The position numbers and the translations under genes are program-made. Shown here piece after piece: positions 19,134 through 27,647 of a stretch of 51,008 bases of DNA. A model generated the notes under the pieces. That model worked only from the letters and a program-made list of their open reading frames with translations, was not told where the DNA came from and searched no databases. How positions within the stretch are numbered: position 1 is the first letter of the stretch; every line of letters begins with the position of its first letter. Source of the DNA: Candidatus Zhuqueibacterota bacterium (lineage in GTDB: Bacteria > Zhuqueibacterota > Zhuqueibacteria > Thermofontimicrobiales > Thiofontviventaceae); contig JAFGDW010000166.1 of assembly GCA_016931935.1 (NCBI GenBank), forward strand, positions 1-51,008, in the 5' to 3' direction.

Positions 19134-20003
19134 TTAAATAAGCGGATGACATTTGACACAATCCTTTGTATCCTTTTGCTCATCACAATCTGCCTTAAAA
19201 ATTGCAAATCTACCATGAATTTTTCCATGATGGCATTTACGACAAGTCTGTCGCGTTGGCGGTTTTAATGGCTGGCCAGGATGCGTTGCTGTCGATGCGT
19301 CTTCATGACAACCACTGCAACTAATTGGATTTCTGGCTACGAAATTTACTTGTTTATCAACATGTACTTCATCGCCGATTTGCTTTTTTCGCATATGACA
19401 CTGGGCACAATTTCCATCCCGAATTTTTTTTAATTCCTGCAATTGTTTTTGTTCAGCATCAGTCAACGTGGTTTTTGCTGACAAAGTATCCAATTGTGCC
19501 TTTTCGCTATCATCAAATCGCTCAAATTCATGATGCAATCGTTTATCGAAACGTAATCCCAATTTTTGTAATCCGTGAGAACTTAATAAGTATGGACTTC
19601 GCTCATCCACGTCCAATCGGTCCGGATGACAACTTAGACATTCTTCGGTCGTATATGTGTCTCGTGGATTCTCAACCGCTGTGAATCGAAGATTGCCAGC
19701 GAGTTGGGCTTCTTGAGTGAGCTTCTCAATATTTTTTTTATAAATGTGTTGAACCGCTTTGTCCTTATGACATGTTATACAACCGAAAATATGTTTATCG
19801 ATATCTTTATGTACAGGACGATCCTTGTTGATATATCTGTATTGCCCCTGATAAATATGGCATCCATAACAAAAATGCCGGCTTTGATTATAGGTAATTA
19901 GCCCACCAAGGAAAACAATTGCTCCCAAAGAGACAATCGTGACAATTAATAGTATATATCGCCGTTTTACAAAATTTATAATGCTTTGCTTGAAGTCCTT
20001 CAT
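19134..20003 (-). CDS. Membrane-anchored heptaheme cytochrome c (NapC/NirT- or QrcA-like)
   Basis: This 289-aa protein has an N-terminal membrane anchor (about 15-37) and seven CxxCH sites: CYGCH, CITCH, CLSCH, CAQCH, CSGCH, CRKCH and CVKCH. The first heme follows the anchor directly, as in NapC/NirT quinol dehydrogenases. Having seven hemes next to PsrABC-like genes also recalls QrcA of sulfate reducers, which has six. It should sit on the periplasmic face and exchange electrons between the membrane module and soluble cytochromes such as the tetraheme protein at 12263-12820. A Lys/Glu-rich helical stretch separates hemes three and four. Confidence 0.88.
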   Translation of the reverse strand: MKDFKQSIINFVKRRYILLIVTIVSLGAIVFLGGLITYNQSRHFCYGCHIYQGQYRYINKDRPVHKDIDKHIFGCITCHKDKAVQHIYKKNIEKLTQEAQLAGNLRFTAVENPRDTYTTEECLSCHPDRLDVDERSPYLLSSHGLQKLGLRFDKRLHHEFERFDDSEKAQLDTLSAKTTLTDAEQKQLQELKKIRDGNCAQCHMRKKQIGDEVHVDKQVNFVARNPISCSGCHEDASTATHPGQPLKPPTRQTCRKCHHGKIHGRFAIFKADCDEQKDTKDCVKCHPLI

Positions 20004-20030
20004 AATATCTCTTCGCTTGAATTATCGCGA

Positions 20031-22205
20031 TTAGGAAATAGGTTGAACTGTGACAACTGTATTGTTAGTCATTAGCGATCCATATTTATTCAAATTAGTA
20101 GGATCAAGCAGCGTATTGACATTTACGCTGTAGCTTTCGTGTTGCCACCAGATCAATTTTGTATCTGGATCAATCTGTTTTTCACCCGGAATTTGATTAT
20201 CTTCCACAAGCATATGACCAAATCCCCGACTGACAGCAATTATACTTGGATGAACAGTTTCTGTCAATCGTACCTCTGCGACAATTGATGTTTTATTTTG
20301 CGTTACTTTAATTGCATCACCATTCTTTAATCGCAATTGTCGTCCTACTTTGGCATTTATCAGGCATGCATTTTTATGCTTAATCTCTGCCAGCCACTTG
20401 CAGTCTCCGAGCCTTTCATCCATTATATTTAAAGAAAATGGAACCACAATAAATTCATTCTTCTTAAGCTGATGCAGGGAATTATCCGGAACATAATCCG
20501 GAAGAGTTTTTGTGTTGGATAATAATTGAAACCGCCGGGACTCCGTTCCAAAACCTTGCTCTTCATACGTTTTATATGGATATTTATAGCTTTCACTTTC
20601 AATGACTCCCGTTTCCCATAGAACTTTGTGATTGCGGGAAGAGACAAATTGAATTATTTTGTTATTCGCATACGATTCACCATCGATATAGCGCGCGCCG
20701 GAATGTGGAGCAATCACGCTCCGTATATCCTGCATTATCTGTGCAGCAGCCCGAGCTTCTCCGCGTGGTTCAGTGACAGGTTTACCAACAGCAAAATACG
20801 GGGTTTCATCAACCTGTGGATGATTCGTAGCATGCCACTCTTCAAGAAAAACGGTGGTTGGCAGTACTATATCAGCAAAAATTGTTGTTTCATCAAAGAT
20901 AGATTGAATTGATATAATAAATTTCTTATTATTGCTTTTATCAGACAAATTACTTGAGAAATTGCTTGAAGGATATTGATATTTCGGGTTAGTTTTAAAG
21001 AGAAATATGGTTTCATTACTTTCAGGTTGATCGATTTTACTTTTTGAGTATTGGCTGAATGTCGGGTAATTAGTAATATTGGTATTGGCAATTGATCTAT
21101 TTTGTCTGATACGGCACATTCCACCTTTGGTATCGATACTACCGATTAATGCATTTAACAGGAGCACGCTACGTTCATTTTCAAAACCATTTTCATTGGA
21201 TACAACATTACTACCAGCGATGACCAAAGCAGGTTTATGGGTTTGTAATTCATCAGCAATTTGCCGAATTGTTTCAGCCGGAATTGTTGAATATTTTTCT
21301 GCGTACTCCGGTGTATATTTTCTCAAGTGATAACGCAGGGCTGCTGACTCCACATTCGCCCATTTTTCAATGAATTCTGAATCGAAAGCATTTGAATTCA
21401 TAATGAGGTTCGCGATCGCCAGAATAACGACCGAATCGGTTCCTGGTTTGATCGGAATCCACAAATCGCTTCGAGTAGCTGTATTGGACAATCGCGGATC
21501 AACAGTAACGATTTTTAAACCGTTTACAACTTTCGATTCTGTTAGCCGTTGACTAAACTGAATAAAATTCAAATCGGATTCCAGGGGATTGGCCCCCAAA
21601 TTCAGGAGATAGCGTGTATTTGTGATATCGTACCATTCATCAACCGGCCCCCATGTTTCCAACAAAGCCGATAATTTGGTGCGATTATAAAAATGTTCAT
21701 CGAGCACTACTTGAAGATTTGGGAAACGCTGGAGTTCTTCCATCAACCATGTATCGATAATTGAATCGTCTGTCAGAAATGTAGAAGTACCATCGTTCTC
21801 TTGAAGTCGCTTTGAAATATGTCCGATCGCTTCGTCCCAGGAAATATGTTTCCATTTACCACTTTCCACATCTCCATCACGCATTAATGGATGCAAAATT
21901 CGCTTGGGATGATAAACCAGATTCATAGCCGCTACACCACGTGCACAAATTTTTCCCTGATTGCCCGGATGTTTAGGATTTCCCTGAATACCTGCCAGAT
22001 AATTTCCTTCACGAAATCCAAGTACGCCACAACGTGCAGGACACAAATCACAGATACTGGGAATGCCTTCACGAAATTCTTTAGATGTGAAGGATACATT
22101 CCGACCTGAACTAGTCACGCGACTCATTACCGGACTAAACATGGCTGGCACAAACGAAGCAATTGCACCTGCTGCTGAATATTTTAAAAATTGACGCCGA
22201 TTCAT
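20031..22205 (-). CDS. Tat-exported CISM/molybdopterin-family oxidoreductase (PsrA/QrcB-like)
   Basis: This protein of about 724 aa begins with a twin-arginine signal (NRRQFLKYSAAG), so it is periplasmic. The N-terminal 4Fe-4S site has Cys52, Cys55, Cys59 and Cys87. Pterin-binding segments typical of the DMSO-reductase superfamily follow (LNLGANPLES; DPRLSNTATRSDLWIPIKPG) and a C-terminal barrel domain. At the place where a Cys, Sec or Ser usually binds molybdenum (about 165-190, before the TWG segment) no such residue is evident. This recalls QrcB/ActB, which lack a metal-pterin cofactor, but it is judged by eye. The ATG at 22205 is chosen because AGGAG lies 6 nt before it and it opens the Tat signal; an upstream frame extension exists. 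It is the catalytic-type subunit of the PsrBCA-like module. Confidence 0.86.
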   Translation of the reverse strand: MNRRQFLKYSAAGAIASFVPAMFSPVMSRVTSSGRNVSFTSKEFREGIPSICDLCPARCGVLGFREGNYLAGIQGNPKHPGNQGKICARGVAAMNLVYHPKRILHPLMRDGDVESGKWKHISWDEAIGHISKRLQENDGTSTFLTDDSIIDTWLMEELQRFPNLQVVLDEHFYNRTKLSALLETWGPVDEWYDITNTRYLLNLGANPLESDLNFIQFSQRLTESKVVNGLKIVTVDPRLSNTATRSDLWIPIKPGTDSVVILAIANLIMNSNAFDSEFIEKWANVESAALRYHLRKYTPEYAEKYSTIPAETIRQIADELQTHKPALVIAGSNVVSNENGFENERSVLLLNALIGSIDTKGGMCRIRQNRSIANTNITNYPTFSQYSKSKIDQPESNETIFLFKTNPKYQYPSSNFSSNLSDKSNNKKFIISIQSIFDETTIFADIVLPTTVFLEEWHATNHPQVDETPYFAVGKPVTEPRGEARAAAQIMQDIRSVIAPHSGARYIDGESYANNKIIQFVSSRNHKVLWETGVIESESYKYPYKTYEEQGFGTESRRFQLLSNTKTLPDYVPDNSLHQLKKNEFIVVPFSLNIMDERLGDCKWLAEIKHKNACLINAKVGRQLRLKNGDAIKVTQNKTSIVAEVRLTETVHPSIIAVSRGFGHMLVEDNQIPGEKQIDPDTKLIWWQHESYSVNVNTLLDPTNLNKYGSLMTNNTVVTVQPIS

Positions 22206-22231
22206 GCAGCTCCTGATTTTTATTCCAGGTT

Positions 22232-22264
22232 TGGCGGAGCAGCACTTGTAACGCTGCTCCGCCA
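22232..22264 (-). promoter_or_regulatory. GC-rich 12-bp hairpin between the NrfD-like and CISM genes
   Basis: TGGCGGAGCAGC pairs perfectly with GCTGCTCCGCCA around a 9-nt loop. It lies in the 91-bp gap just before the ribosome site of the Tat-exported subunit. No T tract follows on the transcribed strand, so a simple terminator is unlikely. It may stabilise the upstream transcript or adjust translation. That role is inferred. Confidence 0.65.
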
Positions 22265-22296
22265 GCAACCATTAGGTTACCCCCGTGTCAAGAAAA

Positions 22297-23193
22297 CTAA
22301 ATTAGTGGAATGTGCTCACCACCCAGCACGACCACATATCTCATAAAGAAAATACCAATCATTACCATGATCGCGCCAATAGTCATCCCGGTAACTGTTC
22401 GGAATCGCGGCGTTACCATAATAGTAAGCGGTATTATTTTACCGAAAATATTTTCAACAAAAACAAAGTAAGGACTAAAACTGTGATATAATAATAAACT
22501 GGCAGCTTCTTTTGCTTCGGAATGCGATGTCAGTAAAACAAGAACATCACTAAGAACCAAAAACAAATCAAATACTATAAAACCGGCCAGCATGACAGCC
22601 AGTGTATTCAATAAAGGAATATTTTGCTTGTGATCTTTTGAAAAAAATCGATCTTTTATAATTGATACTAAAATCATCATTGCAATACCTGAAACCATCG
22701 CCGACACCAGAAACAGGATTGGCATCAACGCAGTATTCCACAAAGCACGTGCTTTGGCGATTGCCAAAATAAATCCGGTATATCCGTGAACCATTATCGC
22801 CAAAGGAATACCAATAAGGCCAAAAATACGCGTGCGTTTCATATCACCGCGGAACATAAAATAGCCGTAAATTAAACAATTAATCGGATAAAGAGTAAGT
22901 AAAAACGATCCCCAACTAATCGGTGATGTTGGATTAATATAAGCAAAAAGATGCCAGACTTTTAATGGCTGACCCGCATGAAGCAATAGCGCTACTGGAG
23001 CGATCACCAACAAAATTGTCGCTAAAACAACCCCTACTTTTCCCAGCGGCTTAAATTGTTTTAATCCGAAACCGTACGACAAGGTCGACATTATAAACGA
23101 ACCGGCACTCAGACCCGTTAAATAAAAATAAATGGCAATGTACAATCCAAATGTCTCTTCGAGATGGATGTTGTAGAGTAATTCGACGTTCAT
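22297..23193 (-). CDS. NrfD/PsrC-like quinone-interacting membrane subunit
   Basis: This 298-aa integral membrane protein has eight or so predicted helices. It resembles NrfD/PsrC/QrcD: a short N-terminal tail with an acidic residue before helix 1 (HLEETFGLYIA), a GLSAGSF segment in helix 1, and a loop with HAGQPLKVW after helix 2. Such proteins bind menaquinone near the periplasmic face and take electrons from, or give them to, the FeS partner. The gene begins at the base after the PsrB-like stop codon, so translation is probably coupled. Confidence 0.9.
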   Translation of the reverse strand: MNVELLYNIHLEETFGLYIAIYFYLTGLSAGSFIMSTLSYGFGLKQFKPLGKVGVVLATILLVIAPVALLLHAGQPLKVWHLFAYINPTSPISWGSFLLTLYPINCLIYGYFMFRGDMKRTRIFGLIGIPLAIMVHGYTGFILAIAKARALWNTALMPILFLVSAMVSGIAMMILVSIIKDRFFSKDHKQNIPLLNTLAVMLAGFIVFDLFLVLSDVLVLLTSHSEAKEAASLLLYHSFSPYFVFVENIFGKIIPLTIMVTPRFRTVTGMTIGAIMVMIGIFFMRYVVVLGGEHIPLI

Positions 23194-23781
23194 TTATTCC
23201 TGTCCTTCGGATTTTGCATTAACCGCTGTAATATCCAACGCGATATAATAGGCCTGCGGTCCCGTTCCCATAATTGGCTTTAAAACAGATACAGAATTAT
23301 CGGCGATCATTTTAGCAATATCACTTTCCGGATCATTCAGATCACCAAATACCCGAGCATTACTCGGACATGCATCCACGCATGCGGGTTGAATTCCCCT
23401 TTCAACACGGTGCACACACCAATCACATTTTTGGCAAATTTGTAAAATTGGATTAATAAAACGTACACCATACGGACACGCTGCCATGCAATAGCGGCAT
23501 CCGATGCAGCGGTGCGGATCGATTGTTACAATGCCATCTTCGCGCTGTTGCGAAGCAAATGTCGGACAAACGGTAACGCAGATTGGATCTTTACAATTAT
23601 TGCACAGCAAGGGTAAAAATGAGCGCGTTACGTTCGGATACTCCCCCTTTTCGATCTGCTTTACCCATGAACGCCATACACCCAGTGGTACCGCATTTTC
23701 ATTTTTACATGCAACTGAACAAGTATGACATCCTATACATCGGCGCAAATCGATTAAAAATCCATATCGGGGACGTGACAC
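23194..23781 (-). CDS. PsrB/NrfC-like four-cluster iron-sulfur subunit
   Basis: This 195-aa protein has sixteen cysteines grouped for four 4Fe-4S clusters: CIGCHTCSVAC, CNNCKDPICVTVCP, CIGCRYCMAACP and CQKCDWCVHR with later CVDACP. It has no signal peptide, and family members ride through the Tat pathway with the twin-arginine subunit. It wires the CISM subunit to the quinone subunit. The start is GTG, with GGAGG 5-6 nt upstream. In this operon the FeS gene precedes the NrfD gene, and the catalytic subunit comes third. Confidence 0.92.
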   Translation of the reverse strand: MSRPRYGFLIDLRRCIGCHTCSVACKNENAVPLGVWRSWVKQIEKGEYPNVTRSFLPLLCNNCKDPICVTVCPTFASQQREDGIVTIDPHRCIGCRYCMAACPYGVRFINPILQICQKCDWCVHRVERGIQPACVDACPSNARVFGDLNDPESDIAKMIADNSVSVLKPIMGTGPQAYYIALDITAVNAKSEGQE

Positions 23782-23889
23782 ATTTCCCTCCGAGGTTTAT
23801 CCTGAAAGTCCGGATTAGATCCGGTTTGACCTGCTATTAAAAAATGCAACTCTTTGGCTGTTTTGCTTTAAAAAATTATTTACTTCAAA

Positions 23890-24852
23890 TCAGGTTTGCA
23901 GTCGCTTCAATCTTTTTTGACGAATAAGTTCAGTATTTGCTGCCGCCGCGATACTTGGTCCTGAATCGCCTACCGGGCATTTCCCTGCACAGCGTGAACA
24001 GGCGACACAATATTTGGATAAATATTTTACTTTTTCATAATCTCCAAGCCGTGCAGCCAAAATCATATTCATTGGATAAGGTTCGCCATCGACGTTTTTT
24101 ACCGGGCATACACCAACACATGTTTGACAGTTATAGCAATTTAACGCCTGCCCTGTGCCCCTTACCAAAACCGGTTGTAAAGTATAATCCAGTACCAGTA
24201 CAATGCAGAAAAGTATCGCCAGCGCATTCCAGGTCGTCATATCTAACCGAAATTGAGAGAAATAATGCAATACACGCGTGGTTGGCGAGAAGTCAACTCG
24301 TTCAGGAATGCCTTGCCACATTGCACGAGTCAATGCTTCACGGAATCCTTCAGTGGCTTCGATTGCGCCATGCACGGTTGCCGGCAAAATATCTGCGTCA
24401 AGGCGATTTTGTTTTATAAACTGTGCAGCCACCCCTTCAAGTGAAGAGATCGCCTCCTGATGTTGTAAAATTTTGATGTTCGTAAGTTTTCCATCCGCAA
24501 CCGTTGCCTGGACAATGATAGGACCACGCAATCCCATTCCCCGGCCTTGATATGTACCATCGATGACATTTGCTATGCTTAACGGTGTGTTTGCTTCCCG
24601 AAATGCGACAACGCGATGATAGTCGATAATATAATAAGTTCCCAACAAGATAAGTACTAAAACAACCGGGATCCACAAACCCCAGGCAATCGTTTTTTTA
24701 TGAATCGCTGTCCGGATGATATCAATAAAAAGAATTAATCCAAAAATAAAGAACACGATCAAGCGAGCATAGACAAACGCCAGGGCCACGATTATCATCA
24801 TAAAGCCCAATCGCCAATAACGTTGGAGAAGATGTTCAGGAGGAAATTGCAT
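23890..24852 (-). CDS. Membrane FMN-binding protein with two C-terminal 4Fe-4S sites (NosR/RnfG-like)
   Basis: This 320-aa protein has two or three N-terminal membrane helices and an FMN-binding-type domain (DGTYQGRGMGLRGP around 98-111, then GKLTNIKIL). Next come a further helix near 212-232 and two ferredoxin motifs, CYNCQTCVGVCP and CVACSRCAGKCP. The usual SGAT flavin-attachment site is altered to LPATVH, so covalent FMN binding is uncertain, though a Thr remains. The layout suggests electron transfer across the membrane, between an FMN domain on the outside and clusters on the inside, as in NosR. It starts 3 bp after the upstream ferredoxin's stop codon. Confidence 0.82.
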   Translation of the reverse strand: MQFPPEHLLQRYWRLGFMMIIVALAFVYARLIVFFIFGLILFIDIIRTAIHKKTIAWGLWIPVVLVLILLGTYYIIDYHRVVAFREANTPLSIANVIDGTYQGRGMGLRGPIIVQATVADGKLTNIKILQHQEAISSLEGVAAQFIKQNRLDADILPATVHGAIEATEGFREALTRAMWQGIPERVDFSPTTRVLHYFSQFRLDMTTWNALAILFCIVLVLDYTLQPVLVRGTGQALNCYNCQTCVGVCPVKNVDGEPYPMNMILAARLGDYEKVKYLSKYCVACSRCAGKCPVGDSGPSIAAAANTELIRQKRLKRLQT

Positions 24853-24855
24853 GTG

Positions 24856-25422
24856 CTATGCGTCCTCCGCCTTTAGAAATGAACTGACTTCATCAATAAA
24901 ATCACGGTTAACAAGACCTTGATCAAATGCGTCTTGCATCATCTTTTTAGGGATTTTTCCGTTGCGCAGCGCTTTCATAGTTAGTATTTGCATCGTGCCG
25001 AAAATACGTGGTAAATTCAGGTATTGGACGCAAAAGCTTTGACACGATCCACAACGAATACAGCGTAGGCCGCCATTACGTAAAAATCGTGAATAGTCCG
25101 TAACCCGTGCAGCAACAACAAGCTCAGCCTGATATGAAATACCAACGGGACACTTATCCTGCGTTCCATAACATGCGCGGCATTCATAACAGTAAATGCT
25201 CTGTGGAATACGATTAACAATCGCTTTGCCGACATCAACTGTAAGGAAAGTAGCGATACTAAACATGGCTAAACGGTTCAAATTGATAGTCGTCGCCCGG
25301 TCACCCACATTTGTAAAAAATTGAAATCGACGGATGCCTGGCATCAGAATCGGTTGATCGTTACGCCAACGCGCTCCCGGGATTTTTTTAAAGTCTTTTA
25401 ATTTTTCGCTTGATTTTGCCAT
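24856..25422 (-). CDS. Membrane-associated 4Fe-4S protein (HdrC-like), unusual first cluster motif
   Basis: This protein of about 188 aa carries two Cys motifs, CYECRACYGTQDKCP and CIRCGSCQSFC. The first has six residues instead of three between the third and fourth Cys, so it may bind a modified or labile cluster. A weakly hydrophobic stretch before it (NRLAMFSIATFLTV) could associate with the membrane. It resembles the C-terminal half of the FMN/ferredoxin protein encoded just downstream, including a shared CPVG-x-Y-type segment and an ELVVAARVTDY/ILAARLGDY match, so the two are probably paralogous. The ATG at 25422 is chosen over an in-frame TTG at 25434. Confidence 0.78.
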   Translation of the reverse strand: MAKSSEKLKDFKKIPGARWRNDQPILMPGIRRFQFFTNVGDRATTINLNRLAMFSIATFLTVDVGKAIVNRIPQSIYCYECRACYGTQDKCPVGISYQAELVVAARVTDYSRFLRNGGLRCIRCGSCQSFCVQYLNLPRIFGTMQILTMKALRNGKIPKKMMQDAFDQGLVNRDFIDEVSSFLKAEDA

Positions 25423-25440
25423 AAGTTTAACCAAAGTAAT

Positions 25441-25590
25441 TTAACTTGGTAGCATCAATGCCATTAATAATCCCGCGATTAAGCCGCCGACCGCCCCTTG
25501 AGCTAACTCGCGAGGTGTTTTCATATCCAGTGCATATGTTATGATTACACCGGATATTATTCCGGCAAATAAAAATGAAAATAAAAACAC
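25441..25590 (-). CDS. 49-aa two-helix membrane protein, homologous to the end of the adjacent transporter
   Basis: A GTG start with GGGGAG 4 nt upstream opens a 49-codon frame ending in TAA. The product is almost entirely two hydrophobic helices joined by a polar turn (DMKTPRELAQ). It matches the last 55 residues of the 562-aa transporter that ends 10 bp upstream: both have a Gly-rich helix, a short loop with a Gln, then a GGxIAxxL segment and a final Leu/Val-Pro. It lies between the transporter and the HdrC-like gene with normal operon spacing. It is probably an accessory subunit or a split-off module of the transporter. The coding status rests on frame, ribosome site and this similarity. 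Confidence 0.75.
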   Translation of the reverse strand: MFLFSFLFAGIISGVIITYALDMKTPRELAQGAVGGLIAGLLMALMLPS

Positions 25591-25600
25591 GCATCTCCCC

Positions 25601-27289
25601 TTACGCTGTTCGACGTGTTATGGATAAAGTTTTCGGCACCATATAACCAATCAGGAATGCAGCAATGACACCGCCCACAAATCCCTGAAATAATTGCAGC
25701 AATTGAAATTCGTACACGGCTAATGCAAGTACACCGCCGGCAATTCCACCGCTGATAAGAAAATAGGCAAATTGGAATTGCCAATTTCGCTTAGTATCGT
25801 TCGTAATTAATCGGCTCACATACGTCATCATACCAATCGACAACCCTATAATAATGACAACATAAACGCCTACCATAGCCATATTTTGACCAAATTCCGG
25901 ATGACCAGGAAGGAAAATGGAAAAATTCATGAACTTCATGTAAATAGCGGCAATTGGCGCCATGATGGCCATACTTGTAAACGTATAAGCCCCTTTAATG
26001 AAGCCGGATTCGGCACGCATCTGGCCTTCCCCCATTGTACCGCCGCCGCCCAAGGGAGATGGTCCACAAGAAGTGGTTGCATTAATAATGTAAGCCGCCA
26101 TCACAATCGCAAGTTGCGGCCAGGTCAGCAAGTTAAATTCTGCGGGGCCAAACAAATATAATACCGGTACAAGCGCTGCGGTTAAAATTCGTGAACATGA
26201 CAGCGGTAGAATCGTTTGCATTTGTACGAATATGGCGAGCATACCGGCAACGCCAAGTATTTTTACAACTGCCAGACTTTTTAGTATCACTCCAAGCGCT
26301 GAAAAACCACCGGTTGCAGCCAGAACGCCGGCAGCAAGAAATCCTGAAGCCATTGCCGTGACTGGTAACAGAATAATACCGTTCATTAAATCCTGAATAG
26401 ATGCTTTGCAGAAAACAATAATCAAAATACCACCCAATACCAACATTGTTTGTACTGGCATTTTTCCGAATGGTTGAAAAATAGCGAACAATAATGAGGC
26501 AACAAAGATAATCAGTGACAGGTAGCCACGAAATGGCGCTGATAAGCTCTTTTTGGTTATACCGGTATCGATTACTGAACCGGCAGGTTTATCGCGAAGC
26601 GTAACATCATTTGGATATAGTTTTGATGAAATTATTTTCAGGAATAATGCAGTAATTGCGGTCCCAATCATCAGCGAAAATGCTTGAGGTGAGCGTAAAA
26701 TCCCATCGCTTGCTGTCGGGAAAAAAGCTCCGAGAAAACCTTCTCCAATTTGCCCGACGCCACCAATTGGCGATGGGCCGCATGAGCCCATTGCATTCCG
26801 TGTAAAAGCACCGATTAAAACAACAAGTTGAGTTCGCGTTAGCAATCCCATACCACCTTCGTATCCAAAAGCGAATAAAAGTGGTAACAGCGCTGCAGCA
26901 ATGATACGACCGCAGGGTAACGATGCTATTACAGGAAGTTCAATAATAATGACAAGTGTTCCGGCTAATCCGAGTGGTGTTTTTTGAAGTTTATCGATAA
27001 GTACTTTTAGCGCATCAAATCCGCCAGTAGCAGTTAAAGCTCCTGCTAAAAACAGGCCGGCCAGAAGCGCGGTAATTGGGTGTAGAATTATGCCGCCAAT
27101 CATTTCATTGGGTAAAAGTAAGGCACTCGTCCAACCATCGTTATACCAGCGGAATATGAAACCAATGGCAAGACACACTAAACTTACCAACACAAGTACT
27201 GTTTGTACTGGCAAGTTAATTTTCTTGAACAGCGTGAGTACCATTGTCACAAGAAAAATCGTGAGAGTAATATAACCTAAAATAATCAT
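25601..27289 (-). CDS. Large duplicated-repeat membrane transporter (IT-superfamily-like)
   Basis: This 562-aa protein has about 14 or more hydrophobic helices. It consists of two homologous halves, each with a PVQT(V/M)LVL helix, a GGIILHP/NGIILLP-type loop, an ATGGF(D/S)AL segment and a near-identical signature: SCGPSPIGG at about 165 and SCGPSPLGG at about 404, each followed by a Gly-rich loop ending in GEG. Paired Gly/Ser/Pro hairpins like these are typical of substrate-binding re-entrant loops in the ion transporter superfamily (DASS, CitMHS). I could not assign a named family. In this operon a dicarboxylate or the substrate of the FrdA-like enzyme is a reasonable cargo. A short Gly-rich tail matches the 49-aa protein encoded next. 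Confidence 0.72.
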   Translation of the reverse strand: MIILGYITLTIFLVTMVLTLFKKINLPVQTVLVLVSLVCLAIGFIFRWYNDGWTSALLLPNEMIGGIILHPITALLAGLFLAGALTATGGFDALKVLIDKLQKTPLGLAGTLVIIIELPVIASLPCGRIIAAALLPLLFAFGYEGGMGLLTRTQLVVLIGAFTRNAMGSCGPSPIGGVGQIGEGFLGAFFPTASDGILRSPQAFSLMIGTAITALFLKIISSKLYPNDVTLRDKPAGSVIDTGITKKSLSAPFRGYLSLIIFVASLLFAIFQPFGKMPVQTMLVLGGILIIVFCKASIQDLMNGIILLPVTAMASGFLAAGVLAATGGFSALGVILKSLAVVKILGVAGMLAIFVQMQTILPLSCSRILTAALVPVLYLFGPAEFNLLTWPQLAIVMAAYIINATTSCGPSPLGGGGTMGEGQMRAESGFIKGAYTFTSMAIMAPIAAIYMKFMNFSIFLPGHPEFGQNMAMVGVYVVIIIGLSIGMMTYVSRLITNDTKRNWQFQFAYFLISGGIAGGVLALAVYEFQLLQLFQGFVGGVIAAFLIGYMVPKTLSITRRTA

Positions 27290-27299
27290 AGAAATTGAA

Positions 27300-27647
27300 T
27301 CACCTGTTCATACGTGAACAACCAGTGTGTTTAATCGGACGAACTAGCGACACATGAACAACGTAACCATCATGACGATGAATTAAATCAACCTTATCAC
27401 CAATAAAAAGCGGATTTATACAAATAGCGCACGGTTCAGCCATTGCTGGAACAATTTGACCATCTTTTAATCTGACATCAATATTAAAACCGACTTCATT
27501 CTCAAGCCCGGGGAAAATGGGATTAATTCGGACGATTTCACCGTGGATAGTCGTTCGCAAACGATACCATTCCATGGCAAAGAAATAAATTATGAGTATA
27601 AAGAATGTGAAGAGAAGAATAGGCTGATGCATATCGTTCAGGACCAT
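27300..27647 (-). CDS. Small membrane-anchored protein with a beta-rich domain
   Basis: This 115-aa protein has one N-terminal helix (about 10-27), followed by a domain rich in predicted beta strands with two Cys in CAIC near residue 75. The family is not recognised. It overlaps the end of the NHL gene by 10 bp, and the transporter gene starts 11 bp after it, so it belongs to the operon. An in-frame ATG five codons later is an alternative start. It may be an accessory or assembly protein. Confidence 0.65.
   Translation of the reverse strand: MVLNDMHQPILLFTFFILIIYFFAMEWYRLRTTIHGEIVRINPIFPGLENEVGFNIDVRLKDGQIVPAMAEPCAICINPLFIGDKVDLIHRHDGYVVHVSLVRPIKHTGCSRMNR

Noticed and set aside
22232..22264. 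SECIS element interpretation of the hairpin after the NrfD-like gene
   Set aside because: The NrfD-like gene ends in TAG, not TGA, and bacterial SECIS elements lie directly after a UGA inside the coding region.
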